A DNA stretch of 64,000 nt, taken from positions 4,626,476 to 4,690,475 of the forward strand of contig NC_051089.1 of the NCBI RefSeq assembly GCF_901709675.1. Direction: 5' to 3'. Below, piece after piece: positions 1 through 12,082 of the stretch. The DNA comes from Syngnathus acus (Eukaryota > Chordata > Actinopteri > Syngnathiformes > Syngnathidae). The translations under genes were made by a program, and so were the position numbers. Under the pieces are notes generated by a model, which had not been told where the DNA came from, searched no databases, and worked only from the letters and a program-made list of their open reading frames with translations. The stretch's first letter is position 1, and each line of letters opens with the position of its first letter.

Positions 1-3000
1 TGGCAAGATGTGTTTCTCGAGGGCCGTTAAGCTTCAGCACGTCTGACCAAATATTTATCTCACTGTGTCACCGAGACATAGATTGCATTTTTATGTCGCT
101 CCATCCACGGCTGGCTCGGCACTAAAACGCTATTCGGAAGAGAGAAAACCTTACTCTGCTCCATTTACTGCTTACTTGAGATTTCTCTCCATTCTCTCGT
201 CTTGGTACGAGTCCCCCCTGACTCCCGTCCGCGCTGCATTCTTTTATCTGCAAATTCATTATCATCAATAAGTCAAGTATTTTCTATCTTTCATCAGCAT
301 ATCGTGTTGTTTCCCAACAATCTTTTGTTTTCAGTGTAAACCAATTTATTTACCCATTCGCCCCTCCCTTCTACTGCAGATAGTATTAAACAATGCCCTA
401 AGAGTAAAGGCTGTCTGAATGGGAATGATTTATTACGACGAGAGGAATCTGCGCATAGCTTTGCACAGCTCCAACGTGTAAAATAAGCCCATTTATATTC
501 TATATTGCCGGGTCCGCCTCACTTAATATTCCAGTTGGCGTTGGTATGCCTCGTGTCGGTCTCACCCACAATAAAGCCAGTGCCTTTGAGAAAGTCTACA
601 AACACTATTAAGTGTGTTAGAGGGCGTCCGTGAGGAGGCACCTTAAAAGACAACACAATGGGGTCATGTGTGTGAGCGGATAGATTAGATTAGGGTTGTC
701 AAAACGGAGATACGTGACAGGACGCCGCTTGGAATTGTGTCGCTCGTGTGTACCTGACAGCAACTGACGGCGCGACATGTCAGTCGTTTGGCGGGTTACC
801 ACAGTCATTCATGTGACGATATGTGTCAGATATTACAAATGGTGCCTGACATTGGTCATGTGACTGAGGGCTTTATGTTCTATGTCTAGTGTGAGGCACA
901 GTTTAAATCTTTGCAGGGTTTTTTGATGGTTTTGCGCCGTTGTGGGTGTGAACACAGCTGATTTGATCCACGAGTAATGAAAGTCAAGTCAAAGTCTGCT
1001 CCTTTCATTCCCTTTCAAATTGGCACACGCGAAGTGCAGTCCTTGACATGGCGGAAGAAGAAATTGATTTTTGCTGGAGTCCTTGCTGGAGGTTGAAGTG
1101 TGTTTTTAAGGAAGTGCAAGCAGTTACACGGAGTAATGTTGGTTAGGGCGATCACAGAAGCGGGCTCTCGGAGACACGGACGCGGGTGTGACCCCAACTC
1201 ATTAAAAATACATATAATAAAGATAATAATAGAAATAAAAATGCATTTAATGAATCCGAATCTGTCTGCCCGGGCCCCGATTAAATTCACCCAAATCCTA
1301 TTACGGCACCTGCGCCAATAGTTTGACATGGTTCCAGCCGGTTTAAGTCAACTTTCAGCCTCATCAGTCTCCCCTAACAATGGAACCATTTTTTTTCCGA
1401 GCAGACCCACAACCTCATCACCTTGCCTTTGTCTTAACTCCGGTCTTTCTTTTCACTCTTCCTGATGTAACTCTTGTTACTTTCTCTTTTTGATTCCAAA
1501 TTTGTCCTATTCACGAACATCACGATTTTGGTGAATTAGTAGTTTGAAGTTGCAGCTGTCCAGGTGAGGGCAGCTGGCCTCTGAGCGAGCAGCTGCAACA
1601 CAATGCATCACCTTTTCGGCTGCGCAATTCCACACAAGCCACTCGAAGAAGTATTTGGTCATTAAAAAGTGGTCGATTCTTCCTTGCGCTTCCTCTTCAG
1701 AATGTTCAAGGAGGCCAAACTGAGATTTCTATTGGTACACAGGAAACAAAGGTGCAATACAGTAACAGCTTTTTTCCTCTCTCTCCCACTACGCTCCCAT
1801 GAGAGGTCTCACGGTTAGCATCATAATAAAGGCTTTTAATTGACATAAATTAAGATAGGAGGAGAAAAGCAAGTGCCTGAGGGGAAAGGTTTTCCGTTTG
1901 CCCGGACCCGTTACAACAAATGCGCTCTGTTAATCAGATGTGAACGCGCGGCTAATGAGTAAGAGGCGCTTGGCTAATTGGCGGCGTTTGTCTGCGGCGA
2001 GTTGTGTTTCTCCGAAGACCCGGTCGCTTCCCACCGCTATTCAGGCTTTGTGCTATCGGCACAGGCGTAGAGACACTAGGGGGAAAGAGGACCCCCAGAC
2101 CTTTCCATTTAGTTAACAAGTGCTACGCTGACGCGCCACAGGAGCTCCCCACAACATGGCCTTCATACCTTGTTTCGCAGCAGGTATGCTGGGATATGAT
2201 GTGCAGTTTGTAATGGTAGCAAAATTATTAATTTGAGGAGCCAAAGCATTCGCAGAAAAGAAGAGTTTAAAATTCGTGTTGAACATTTTTCAAATAAAAG
2301 GAATCGAGTCATTTTTACGCTTTTTGTTGGCCAGTGTGGCGAGTTTTAAATGTAATGGCTACGTTACCAGGGCTAACCGTTTCGCAATTAGCATACGTAG
2401 CCTGATGCTAGATGACATGTACACTTTAGAATGATTGAATGAATCTCTTTGGATGAGATGAGTAGACAAGCTGATGTGACTTAGCATAATCTGAATAATG
2501 TCTTTCATGGAAATATGCATGCGCGGTGATGAATTTTTAATGGAGCTCCTCCTCCCGCATCCCAGCCTTCTCCAGCAGGACCCCCAGAGTGACACGGATT
2601 GTTTCACGACAACCCGCCATGCACCCTCCTTATTTAGGCTTCTTCGTTACTCTGATTTCTCTGCCGTCATTTGGGGAGAAAAATCCACACAAGCCTCTTC
2701 TGCGAGCTCATTTTGTTTACTGGAATTGGTTAATGAGAGATGCTGTTATTAGCACAGGCACTTCTGATCTCACGGATGAACTACTTGTGATATAAAAGAG
2801 ACAAATATTATGTCAACAAAGGCTTCTGATGATGTTAATGAGAGCAGGTCCTAATCTACACATCTACTGATCTTGGAAATGCGACCAGATGTCATATTGG
2901 AATGCAAATAGATTTATTCTTCTTATGATGATTAAATCACCTGCGGGGCTTCAACCGAAACTTTTGTAATCAACCAAAACTCACCAAGTTTTGTAAGCCC

Positions 3001-4233
3001 GGTGAAAATGTTCCAAACACGACCCTCCAAACTCACTCAGTACTTTAAATGTTGGTAGCTTTTGCATGCCCACGCATATTTCTCCATTTTGCAGGTTCCC
3101 TTGTGATGGATGGTGTTGAATATCACATAATTGTTAGCAGCAAAAAGATGAAGCGTGTCCACTAAATAAGCTTGCGCGGCGTCAATTATCATGCACATGA
3201 ATCACAAGCAGAAGATTACAATTTGAAAATAACCATATGTTCCATTTTGCACGGCTGAAATGAATACATTTAAATACATTTTGCTGCTGCATTTTTATTG
3301 AGTCATTGACTAACATTGTTCACTGTGTTTTATTCACTGATTCCTTTGCAGGACTTGCATGCAAAAGCCTTTTTGTTTCAATGCATTTTAAAGAGATTTT
3401 TTTTAATCACCAGGATGTGCTTGTGATTTTCATATTTACTTATCGTTACATTAAACAGTGCACTTGCCTCCAGCTGACATCTTTAGGCTATTTCTGCATG
3501 CATATTTAAACAGTCAATTACAGGATTCGTCAATAAATTAAAATAATTTATAAAATTAAATGATTAACATGTCATCCATTGTATGTTAAATAAATACATA
3601 AATAAATACATGAATATATAAATAAATGCATACGAAATAAACATTCCACGTCCGCTAGAGCGGACGCAAGTAGAATCTTAGTTCTTTTATTTATTTATTG
3701 TTGTAGTATGCCTTGAGATTTTTCAGAGGTAAACTAGAGGTCTTGGATCAATAAAGGTTGTGAACTGTTGATGCAACCTCGCAGACAAAACAGATTTTAG
3801 GTCAAAGCCCATGTGAGGAATCATGCACATTAAATAACAATAAAAATAACACGACTTGAAGGTAGAGCAGCATGTTTAATTTGAGGTGTAACTGGAGTGT
3901 ATCTTAATGAGGTCCCTCTCTCTGTTTCTTCTCCAGGAGACAAAGATGTGACCAGAGCAGCGGGTCAGAGAACACACGCAGTGCCACGCTGATATCATCT
4001 GTATTCATATACTGGCTCCTGGATGTTAAGCAGGCGATGAAACTAATGCACATTGTTGCTAGCTGACTGCATTTATAGTCTGCATACGTTGGTGGTCTCA
4101 GCCATTCAAGCAGTTGGGAAAAATGTTTGCCAAGTGTAGCAGTTAGAACTAGTTTAGTAATGTTGATTAGCGCCACCTACAGGGCTGGAGTGGATCCGTA
4201 TTTATCGTATTATCAACTGGTGGAAATGTTAGG
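1..4233. other. Intergenic DNA downstream of chd9, no gene seen
   Basis: No coding exon with splice context or homology was found on either strand; open frames are short and unrelated. The sequence is AT-rich. Two blocks (about 1800-2180 and 2360-2720) are dense in homeodomain-type TAATTG/TTAATG and POU-like sites and look like conserved non-coding elements. A perfect 8-bp-arm palindrome lies at 3649-3666. Confidence 0.6.
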
Positions 4234-4836
4234 TACCGTATTTTCCGGACTATAAGGCGCACCTAAAAACCTCCAATTTTCTCAAAAGCCGACAGTGCCC
4301 CATATAATGAGGTGCGCCTTATATATGGACCAATATTGAGCCACTACAGCAGGCGTGTCCAAAGTCTGGCCCGCGGGCCAAATGTATATATCTTATGTAT
4401 GGACAAAGTTTTAAAATATTATATAAAATATTATATAAAATATCATATTATGTATTATTTGTGCCCTCTCTGCATCCATTACAACCTGGTGATCCTGAAA
4501 GGGGGATCCTTCCATCTGTGGTCCCTTCTCAAGGTTTCTCATTTTCCCCGGGCAGGGGTTTTGAGTTTTTCCTTGCCCTTTTGGGAGCTTAAGATCAGGG
4601 GATGCTTTGAGAATAATTGTCAATTTTTGTCTATGTGAAGCCCTTTGAGACTGCTTGTGATTTAGGGCTATACAAATAAACTTGACTTGACTTGACTTGA
4701 CTTGAAAATGGGACATTCATTGAAGGTGCGCTTTATAATCCAGTGCGACTTATATACGGACAAAGTTTTAAAGTGGGCCAGTCATTGAAGGTGTGCTTTA
4801 TAATCCGGTGCGCCTTATAGTGCGGAAAATACGGTA
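4234..4836. mobile_element. Composite TA-flanked MITE with nested insertions
   Basis: Terminal inverted repeats of about 30 bp (CCGTATTTTCCGGACTATAA at 4236, mirrored at 4834 with about one mismatch) are bounded by TA on both sides, as for Tc1/mariner-type insertion. The right half holds two imperfect copies of a roughly 65-bp unit (CATTGAAGGTGCGCTTTATAATCC-type text near 4713 and 4783). A hAT-like end (GTGTCCAAAGTCTGGCCCGC) sits inside near 4354-4373, and a LINE tail follows (next entry). No transposase remains. Confidence 0.75.
4461..4705 (+). mobile_element. 5'-truncated LINE (L2/CR1-like) 3' end nested in the MITE
   Basis: The sequence matches the familiar fish LINE 3' UTR: GAAGCCCTTTGAGACTGCTT, then a stem-like GATTTAGGGCTATACAAATAAA, and a (CTTGA)n tail at about 4680-4705. 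Five-prime truncation and a short tandem tail are normal for this class. The copy is non-coding. The exact family is from memory. Confidence 0.6.
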
Positions 4837-4879
4837 GTTATTTACACTGCGAATGGTGTGTCGAATTTACTCAAACTGG

Positions 4880-5040
4880 TTGGTCAAGTACATATGCACT
4901 TAGTCAGTCCATCGTTACTGAGCAGATTGGTCGATTAGTAAGTCATTGAGTCAGTTAGTCGGTCATTGGTGAGTTAATCATGAGCTTAGTAAATCAGTTT
5001 GTTGGTCCATGTGTTAGTCAATTTGTAAATGACTAGACAA
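4880..5040. repeat. Degenerate AGTC/AGTT-type tandem repeat
   Basis: The stretch is built from many diverged copies of tetramers such as AGTC, GGTC and AGTT (for example AGTCATTGAGTCAGTTAGTC). It reads as an old, decayed minisatellite next to the composite MITE. No function is suggested. Confidence 0.45.
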
Positions 5041-5874
5041 CAAAAGCATTTGTTCAATGTAGGATTTAAAAAGTATTTAAAAAGTTTTAGTTCAATGGAG
5101 GATTAACAACACCAGCTTTAATACAAGTATAATTGTGTTTACACGTAAGACGCGTGAATAGTGAGTCGCAGAGCGTCAACAACAGCTTTCAATGCGGCTA
5201 CGCAATCATTTGACACGTGTGCGGACAGACAAGATGGATGGAGTCCACGGGGATGGTGTGAATGAGGAAAAAGTCAAGTAGAGAAGATGGCTTGTCAGTC
5301 ATGTGACAAAGCTTGATTACACTGGCACACACAGCGCCGAAGCAGACGTTGGGTGTTGAGCGCACTGAATGCATCAAACATGACAGCTGCGGCCGAGAGC
5401 CACGTTGATACCCCCACTCCATTCCAAACAAAGTGAGAGTCATTTAGCCTCGGTCTTTGCTTTTTCCTGGACACTTCATTAGGTCCCTGCACCGTTACAT
5501 GAGATCCAATAAAAAAGAATCACCCCATACATATAAAAAGGAATACCTACAAGTGTAAACAATAACACCACATCACCCTAAATAAATAAGTTCTATCTAT
5601 TTATTTTCATCCAATGGGAGTGCATATCTTTTTATATTACAATCTTTCCTACTTGAATGATGGCAGTGCTGTAAAAGCCTGTGCCTGGATCAAGTGCACA
5701 AATGAGTGAGCCTGCTGCAGTGCACAGCTGCTAAGCACTTTTTAGCCCCGCCATTGTTCAGCGGGACAAAACAGCCCATTCAGCTCTGCGGCCTCTATAG
5801 CTACCAAATGTTTAGCGTTGTTGTGACATTGCACAGGACAGGACAGCATGGGGTCGCCATATAGATGGCCCCCA

Positions 5875-5908
5875 CTGTGTGTGTGTGTGTGTGCGTGTGT
5901 GTGTGTAT
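5875..5908. repeat. (TG)n microsatellite
   Basis: About 16 TG units, one interrupted by C, lie in the intergenic DNA downstream of chd9. Confidence 0.9.
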
Positions 5909-6454
5909 TATAGGTGTCAAACAAATGAACGCGGTAAAAGATCTCATGTTCTTGCATGGCAACACATTTTATCTTATTTTCTGTGAGACATTAACACAAA
6001 AAGCGTCCTTCAAATGCACAAAATGGAGCTATTGTTTCGCACAAAGGAAAGAAGTAACAAGATATATGATAATATGAAGAAATAATCAGAACGTTGGATG
6101 ATCTCTGGTGGATTCCTCCATCCATTTCTTGCTTTTTTGTAACTGCATACTTTCCATTAAAAGAAAAGCTTGTTTCCTTGATTACTTTGATGTCGAAATG
6201 GGAGCAAGGGAGCAATTCACATTCATTCTGCACCCTCTCTTTTTCTCTCTCCACTCCCCCTTTTCCTCTTTTGTGCTAACAGCAGAATGCCTATTTATAT
6301 ATTGGCAGTGGAACTAAATTACTGCAAACATCTCTGAGGGCCAGCCAGGCAGAACAGATTGGCAGCCTGCTATGTTGCGTCAGTGCCCCCTACTGGCACA
6401 TGGGGCAAGTGGAAACTCACAGTGGGACTGGGTGGGTTTTAAAAAAAAAAAGTG

Positions 6455-6484
<30 letters not shown>
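6455..6484. repeat. (AC)n microsatellite
   Basis: Fifteen uninterrupted AC units follow an 11-base A run (6441-6451). Confidence 0.9.
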
Positions 6485-6487
<3 letters not shown>

Positions 6488-9337
6488 ACACAAATTGACA
6501 TAAAAATGCTAGCAATAGCAGAATTTAGCACAGCCCACCAAAATTGACAAGATGAAAAACTGAATAAAATGACCAAGCATAATTACAGTATAGGATTGCC
6601 CACAAGTCTGTAATTGCTTGTTCTGTTCAATTCTGCCTCACTGATCTATTCGTTTGCTTTTTCTGTGGACAAAGACAATGTGTCCTATTGATTTGGACTA
6701 AAGTGCTATTGTGATATGTGGTTACACTAAATTCTTTTTGCTGAGGCAACTGGCTTGTTGGTGGGGTCGAATGGGAGGATAATGGTGAGGGCTGGGCCAA
6801 AGGCAGTCAATCAGAGTCAAGATGATAGTCGCTTGGATAGTCATATCTTATCAATCATCGCAATTAAATAATCCCACTGTCTATTATTGCATACATACTA
6901 CCATGCATTCATAAATCATACTTTGTTGGACCCTTCCATCATCCATCCATTCATTTTTCCATATTTTCAGAATATACATTAAAAACCACACACTCACAAA
7001 TTTGAAGTAATAAGCATAAATCCAACCTGTTGAAGTATCTTATAATAACATATCAGCTTGATTATTGCTATTCCAGTGGTGTGACTTGGGTCTCGGGCAC
7101 AGTTACAAGTGTGTCATCTGCCAAGCTTATTTCATGCTCGGTTGGGCGTGAATCAATTTCACTCTGGGAAACAATTATTGAAGATCGGAGAGGTGTTTTT
7201 ATTTTATTTTTTTTCCTCCACCCTTCCAATCACAATATTTGAATCAAATCATAGCACACCTCCCAACCTTTCCGAGTTACGATCCAAATTCATTAAATGT
7301 TCATCGACCACGTGTGTGACAAGCTGTTCTTTGCTAGAGTTTGGAAATGTTCCGAGTGGTTCTCTCTACTCTGCGGTTGCGGGTCAACGGTGATTCCTTG
7401 TGACCTTGCGCGACTCAAGCTGGATAGCATTTCTGTTTCAATGAATGTGGCATGTCAAATACTTCAAAAGAAAGTCCATTTTTGAAAGACAGTTTGAAAG
7501 ATTTTTGAAGAATTACATTTTGAAGCACTTTACAGTGGCTAACAAAAAAGAAAAAATCTAGCATCACGGCTTTCTATTTAATTATTTTAAACAGATGTAG
7601 AACTTTTTGTAAATAGACTCCAACATCAACTCATTAACAAATTAAAAAAATATATATAATAAAATAAAAAATCATGTTATCACAACAAGACCCATCAGTA
7701 AAATGATAGGAGGAGCTAAATGCCAAAGACTTGCCTGAGCAATATAGCGGCCACTAGAGGTTTCTCATGGTATTACAAGCATTACCTTGTTGGCTCAACT
7801 CCTCAATATAGTGACTCAAAATGGACTCTTATCATTCATTGGTTATGACTTTAAACATTTTTGGAATACCTCTACGACTCGTTAGTCTGGACGTCCGCCT
7901 CGAGGCAGGTTATGGAAACCTTCGTGTCCTCTGTCATAAGGAATGCTTTGTCAGGGAGAATCCATCAGAGGTCACTGTAAGGGGGAATGGCATGGGGGGT
8001 GGGGGATAGGGATGTCAGGAAAAGTTACGGTTTGTTTGCTTTTAACCCGCGTGGCCCAGCCCTGCAAAGTAATTAAAGTGGAACAAATGTCACGTTGTTG
8101 CACTTCATCTGCTCGTATGGTTGTCGTCTGGCCTGGATAGATCATCTCCCCGGCGATGTACACCCACCCCCTCTATCATTTTTTTTGTTGTTTTTCATGC
8201 TTGTTGTGCTTTGTTCTGATATGACAACATATGAGTAGAATATGGCTGCTGTGCTGTTTTTGAGATGAAGAGAAAATGGAGCAGCTGCTTTCCAAGGCGT
8301 GAAAGATTGGATGGGGATTCAAAGACACACACACTTCAATTCTCTTATGCCATACAGGTCCTAGCGTAAAAAAAAAAAACAACATACTGATAATTGTCTT
8401 TTCAGTGGCCACACAAGATGGTCGCCATCTGGCTTCAGTTGTGAGGGGTCAATTGTTAGTTTATTAAACCGAAGTCTGTGGCTGGAATAGGATAAGTGGT
8501 ATTGATGGACTAAAACAGACAAACCCCCATTCAGTAGGGGGCAGTGTAAACTATAAAGACTGATCTCCAACAGTTTTGTGGCAATGTTTGAAGTCAAGTT
8601 TGATCATTTTTAATTGTCGTTCAAGTGTAAAACCAAGACAGACAAGGCATTGCCTTGTTACACTCACAATAAAAGATGCCTTACACTGTTTTTTTTTAAC
8701 TAGTTTAGCTGACAGTTATAAAAAGGAATACATGCTGGGTGTGGACAGGCTAATAAATAAGAGAAGCACATGGGGAATAACAAGCCTTGTAAAGTGTAAC
8801 CATGTATTTTTAAAGACAGCAGCCAATGTTGTATTTTATATGACTATCTACAGTGAGGTTTGTGTGTCTATCTAAAGGACTGACTCATCACGGAATGATT
8901 GACTTTGTCATACTATGCGGTTGTACTCCACCAAACAGCTCATGGTACTTGGAACAAAACAGAGCAGAGAGCGCCGTGAGGCTCCAGTCTGCTTGTCATA
9001 TTACATCTCGGCCCGGTGGACATTGTACAGTTCAACAGAATGACTCCATGTCAAATCCAACATGTGTACGACTTACTCATCTGGTCTGAACCGAATATGC
9101 TCCTGGTAGTTTATACTGCGACTTCTCGGAGCCAGCTGACCTTTTAAGAGGGGAATTTCCACAGCCGAAAACAAAACATGATGATATCCTCACAGAGACA
9201 AAACATACCGATATACAGGATTATTTAAATTTATTTGTCAGGTCCACAAAAGAGGTCCAGGGAATAGAGGACCTGTATCTAGTCTCCATCACATTCCATC
9301 TGTGTGATGTTGCTGGTTGCAAGATGGAGGCGAGTGA

Positions 9338-9353
9338 GGGGGGGGGGGGGGGG
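9338..9353 (+). repeat. 16-base oligo-dG run
   Basis: Sixteen consecutive G, the longest of several G runs in the window (others 10-11 long at 9614-9623, 13949-13959, 16800-16810 and 33948-33958; a C run at 43894-43904). It could form a G-quadruplex on the plus strand and is a likely length-variable or error-prone site. Confidence 0.85.
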
Positions 9354-11455
9354 ACGTCTATCGAGGCAGCCATGTGTCATATCGAACATATGAACCACTT
9401 TTGGTGGGGGGAGGTGAGCTGATCCAGGGGGACAACCCAGAACCTGGACACCCGTCCCCCCAGCCCACCCCCGGGCCACATGGCTACCATGGGTCATATG
9501 ACAAGATTTGTTTCCTTGGTGTCAACACCAACTTGTCAACCCACTAAGCCACTATTTGATTTTAAATAACATTTCAAAAGCAAAAATACTGGTTGGGGTG
9601 GCATTGGAGGCGAGGGGGGGGGGCATGATCAATGACTGCAACATTACTTTGCCACGAGACTGACCAAGACTGATTTTTAGCACTTGCAACGATTGACGTG
9701 TAGATTGAGAATTAAAAGCCTCATAGCGCCCCCTATGAGAAGGCGCTGACCCTCATCTGAACCCGCATTTAAAAGTGATTAGTAGACTTTAGTACCAGTG
9801 GTCATGCAGGTAGGCTGCTGGAACAAAGCCTTTTTAATGAGCCTTTTAATTGCCCCTTTTATAGCACCAATTAGCATTTTAATGGCGGCCATGTAATTAG
9901 GTCTGGGAAAGGATATGAGAGTCTAATAATAATGATTATTATTATAGCTCTCAGCTCAGAGATGACTGCCACCTGGCACACTCGGGCAAAATGTACATGA
10001 TTATTATTGATATTGGATATAAATAAATGCATATAGAATAGCACTCTATGAACTGATGGTGAAGAGCGAATATATAATTCGGAATTCCACAAAAAAATGA
10101 CAGACTTACACTAGACCACTGCTACACAAATAAACACTTTCCTTCTTTGTCAACAAGTATGATATTTTAGCTCACCATAAAAAGAGAACCTTGTACTTAA
10201 ATGAATGGCATTCACATTATCTACACATACTAATTTAATCAAGTTGCATTTCTTGTAGGAGAGTTCACCGAGTTACAGAATTGCCGCTCCAAACCAAAAT
10301 GGCTGACTCTCGATTCATTTTTAAGTATAGCTAGCCAGAACCCAGGGACTTGTTTTTCATGCATCATGTTACACACGACAATGCAACTTTATTGATGTAG
10401 CGCTTTTCACAACAGCTGGAGCTGATATGATAAACATGTCCGCCCAATTTCGTGTTGATCGGTCATATTTTTATCACTTTTGGGGCATGTTGAGCCAATC
10501 AAAAAGGTGACTTGATGATTGAAAAAAAATAATTCCTGAATAAGATGAGGTTGTTATGCCTGGTTGTATTTTTGTATCCTAAAGGTTAGTCCTGCTAACA
10601 TCCAGTGGAGGAGGTGCACATGCATGTCTCCTTATATCTGTTGACCTTTTGAAGTCCACTTGAATGGGATTTGCCTTCAGGACTAACACGACCTCCTCTC
10701 CACTTGTTCATCAACTACTTGTACATTTTACTCACTTCTAGTGGAGTTTGACATTTGACCCCCAAAAAGATCCACCTATTTAATTAATAATTATTTGTTT
10801 ATTTATCAAATTTCCACCTTAAATAATGAGACAGGCTGTATGATTGCCCTTCATGGCACTGTCGGTTTTGCTTGACAGCACAATTGCGTGTTGCCTGATA
10901 TTTGTACAATTGATATTTAATGTAATTAAAAATGTAAAAAAGTAGTTTTTTCTATGGACATGTCACATTTTGATATTGCTCGTTTTCCTACTTAGTTCAA
11001 GGCCCCTGCTACACTCTGGTGGAAGAAAGAAAATTTGCAGCTCATTTTTTTCCTACACTATGTCGCTCTCTAGCGGTGGACTAGCAGAAATACAAAATTG
11101 AGAGATGTAAAGGTAGATTCAAAATATATTTACCAAAATATTTCATTGATTATAAGCATCGTTGAAGAATTGGAGAGCAGGACGGGGTTGGGTCTTTTTT
11201 TTCTCATTTACTTCTGGATTTCTACAAACAAATAAATAAAATCAATACTATTTCCTTAATAAACAAAATCAATGTAATTTAAAAAATATATATTGTAATA
11301 TATAATCTGGGAAACCTTTTTTTTTCAAAAATGACAACATTCTCAGAATATTATGAGATTTTCCTCATCATACTTTGATTAATTATGACATACTTGTGTA
11401 AGCATATACTGTTGGCTGATGTTTGGTGACTTACTTTATTTGATGTATTGTAATG

Positions 11456-11790
11456 TCATTCTTCAGCTTTCCTCCTGTTCAGCTTTCCCTTTCTCTGTCT
11501 TCTCGTCCATTTTAACATTCTGCGAAGAAGCCAACGCCGCCGTTTTGGGTCTTTCGGTTGGCGGTTCTGAAGGGTCAACCCCCTCAGTGGTGCACCTACT
11601 GGTGTTGCAGCCCATAACTTTAAAGTTACTGCTTTCTCTGCACGCCAGTAGACTTTAATGCGCTGTCCTAATCTCAGCATGGTGTTATGCAGGTCGAGCT
11701 TTTCCATGGGAACCTTGATCACAACCTGACCTGCTGCTGGATCCTCCTCCTTTTGTTCTGCTCGCCTACCTAAACACACCTGGTGACACA
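11456..11790 (-). pseudogene. Coding-like fragment interrupted by the hAT MITE, family unknown
   Basis: A minus-strand frame stays open from inside the MITE to 11456, giving a basic peptide (KVPMEKLDLHNTMLRLGQRIKV, then WRAEKA, later an Arg/Lys-rich tail). With the insertion ignored, the same frame is also open on the other side of the MITE for about 60 bases. An adjacent frame in the distal half is also fairly hydrophilic. I do not recognise the family and saw no splice sites. It may be an exonised or decayed gene piece, or chance. Confidence 0.25.
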
Positions 11791-12082
11791 CTGCAATGTA
11801 GGGTTGGGAAGATTCACCGGTATGCATCGGAAAATCGATACGACCTGTAAGAGGCAGTTGCATCGATTTGCAAACGTCTGCATCGGTAAAAACGCACAAA
11901 AACTCGAGATGCATCGTTTCTAAATTATTTGCATCGATAAATATCGATTAATATCTACAATTATAACTTTTTAGAAACGGGTCTCTGGGTTTTAGTCACT
12001 CCTACTACTCAAGTCTCTGCTCAAGTCTCGGCTCAGGTCTCGCGCGAATAGGCGGGTGAAGAGTCCCATCCCTACTGCAACA
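11791..12082. mobile_element. Non-autonomous hAT-like MITE (276 bp) with TIRs and 8-bp TSD
   Basis: The element at 11799-12074 begins TAGGGTTGGGAAGATTCACC and ends with the near inverted copy (reverse complement TAGGGATGGGACTCTTCACC). The flanks CTGCAATG (11791-11798) and CTGCAACA (12075-12082) agree at six of eight positions, as expected for an ageing 8-bp hAT duplication. The inside is rich in ATCGAT-type palindromic text and has no coding capacity. Confidence 0.75.

Larger units (their letters stand above)
4837..11455. other. Intergenic DNA, no gene seen
   Basis: Apart from the microsatellites and G runs listed, I see no gene. The block at about 9790-10080 is rich in TTTTAAT and TAATTA motifs and resembles a developmental enhancer. 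Text around 10600-10760 is ordinary unique sequence. Confidence 0.6.
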
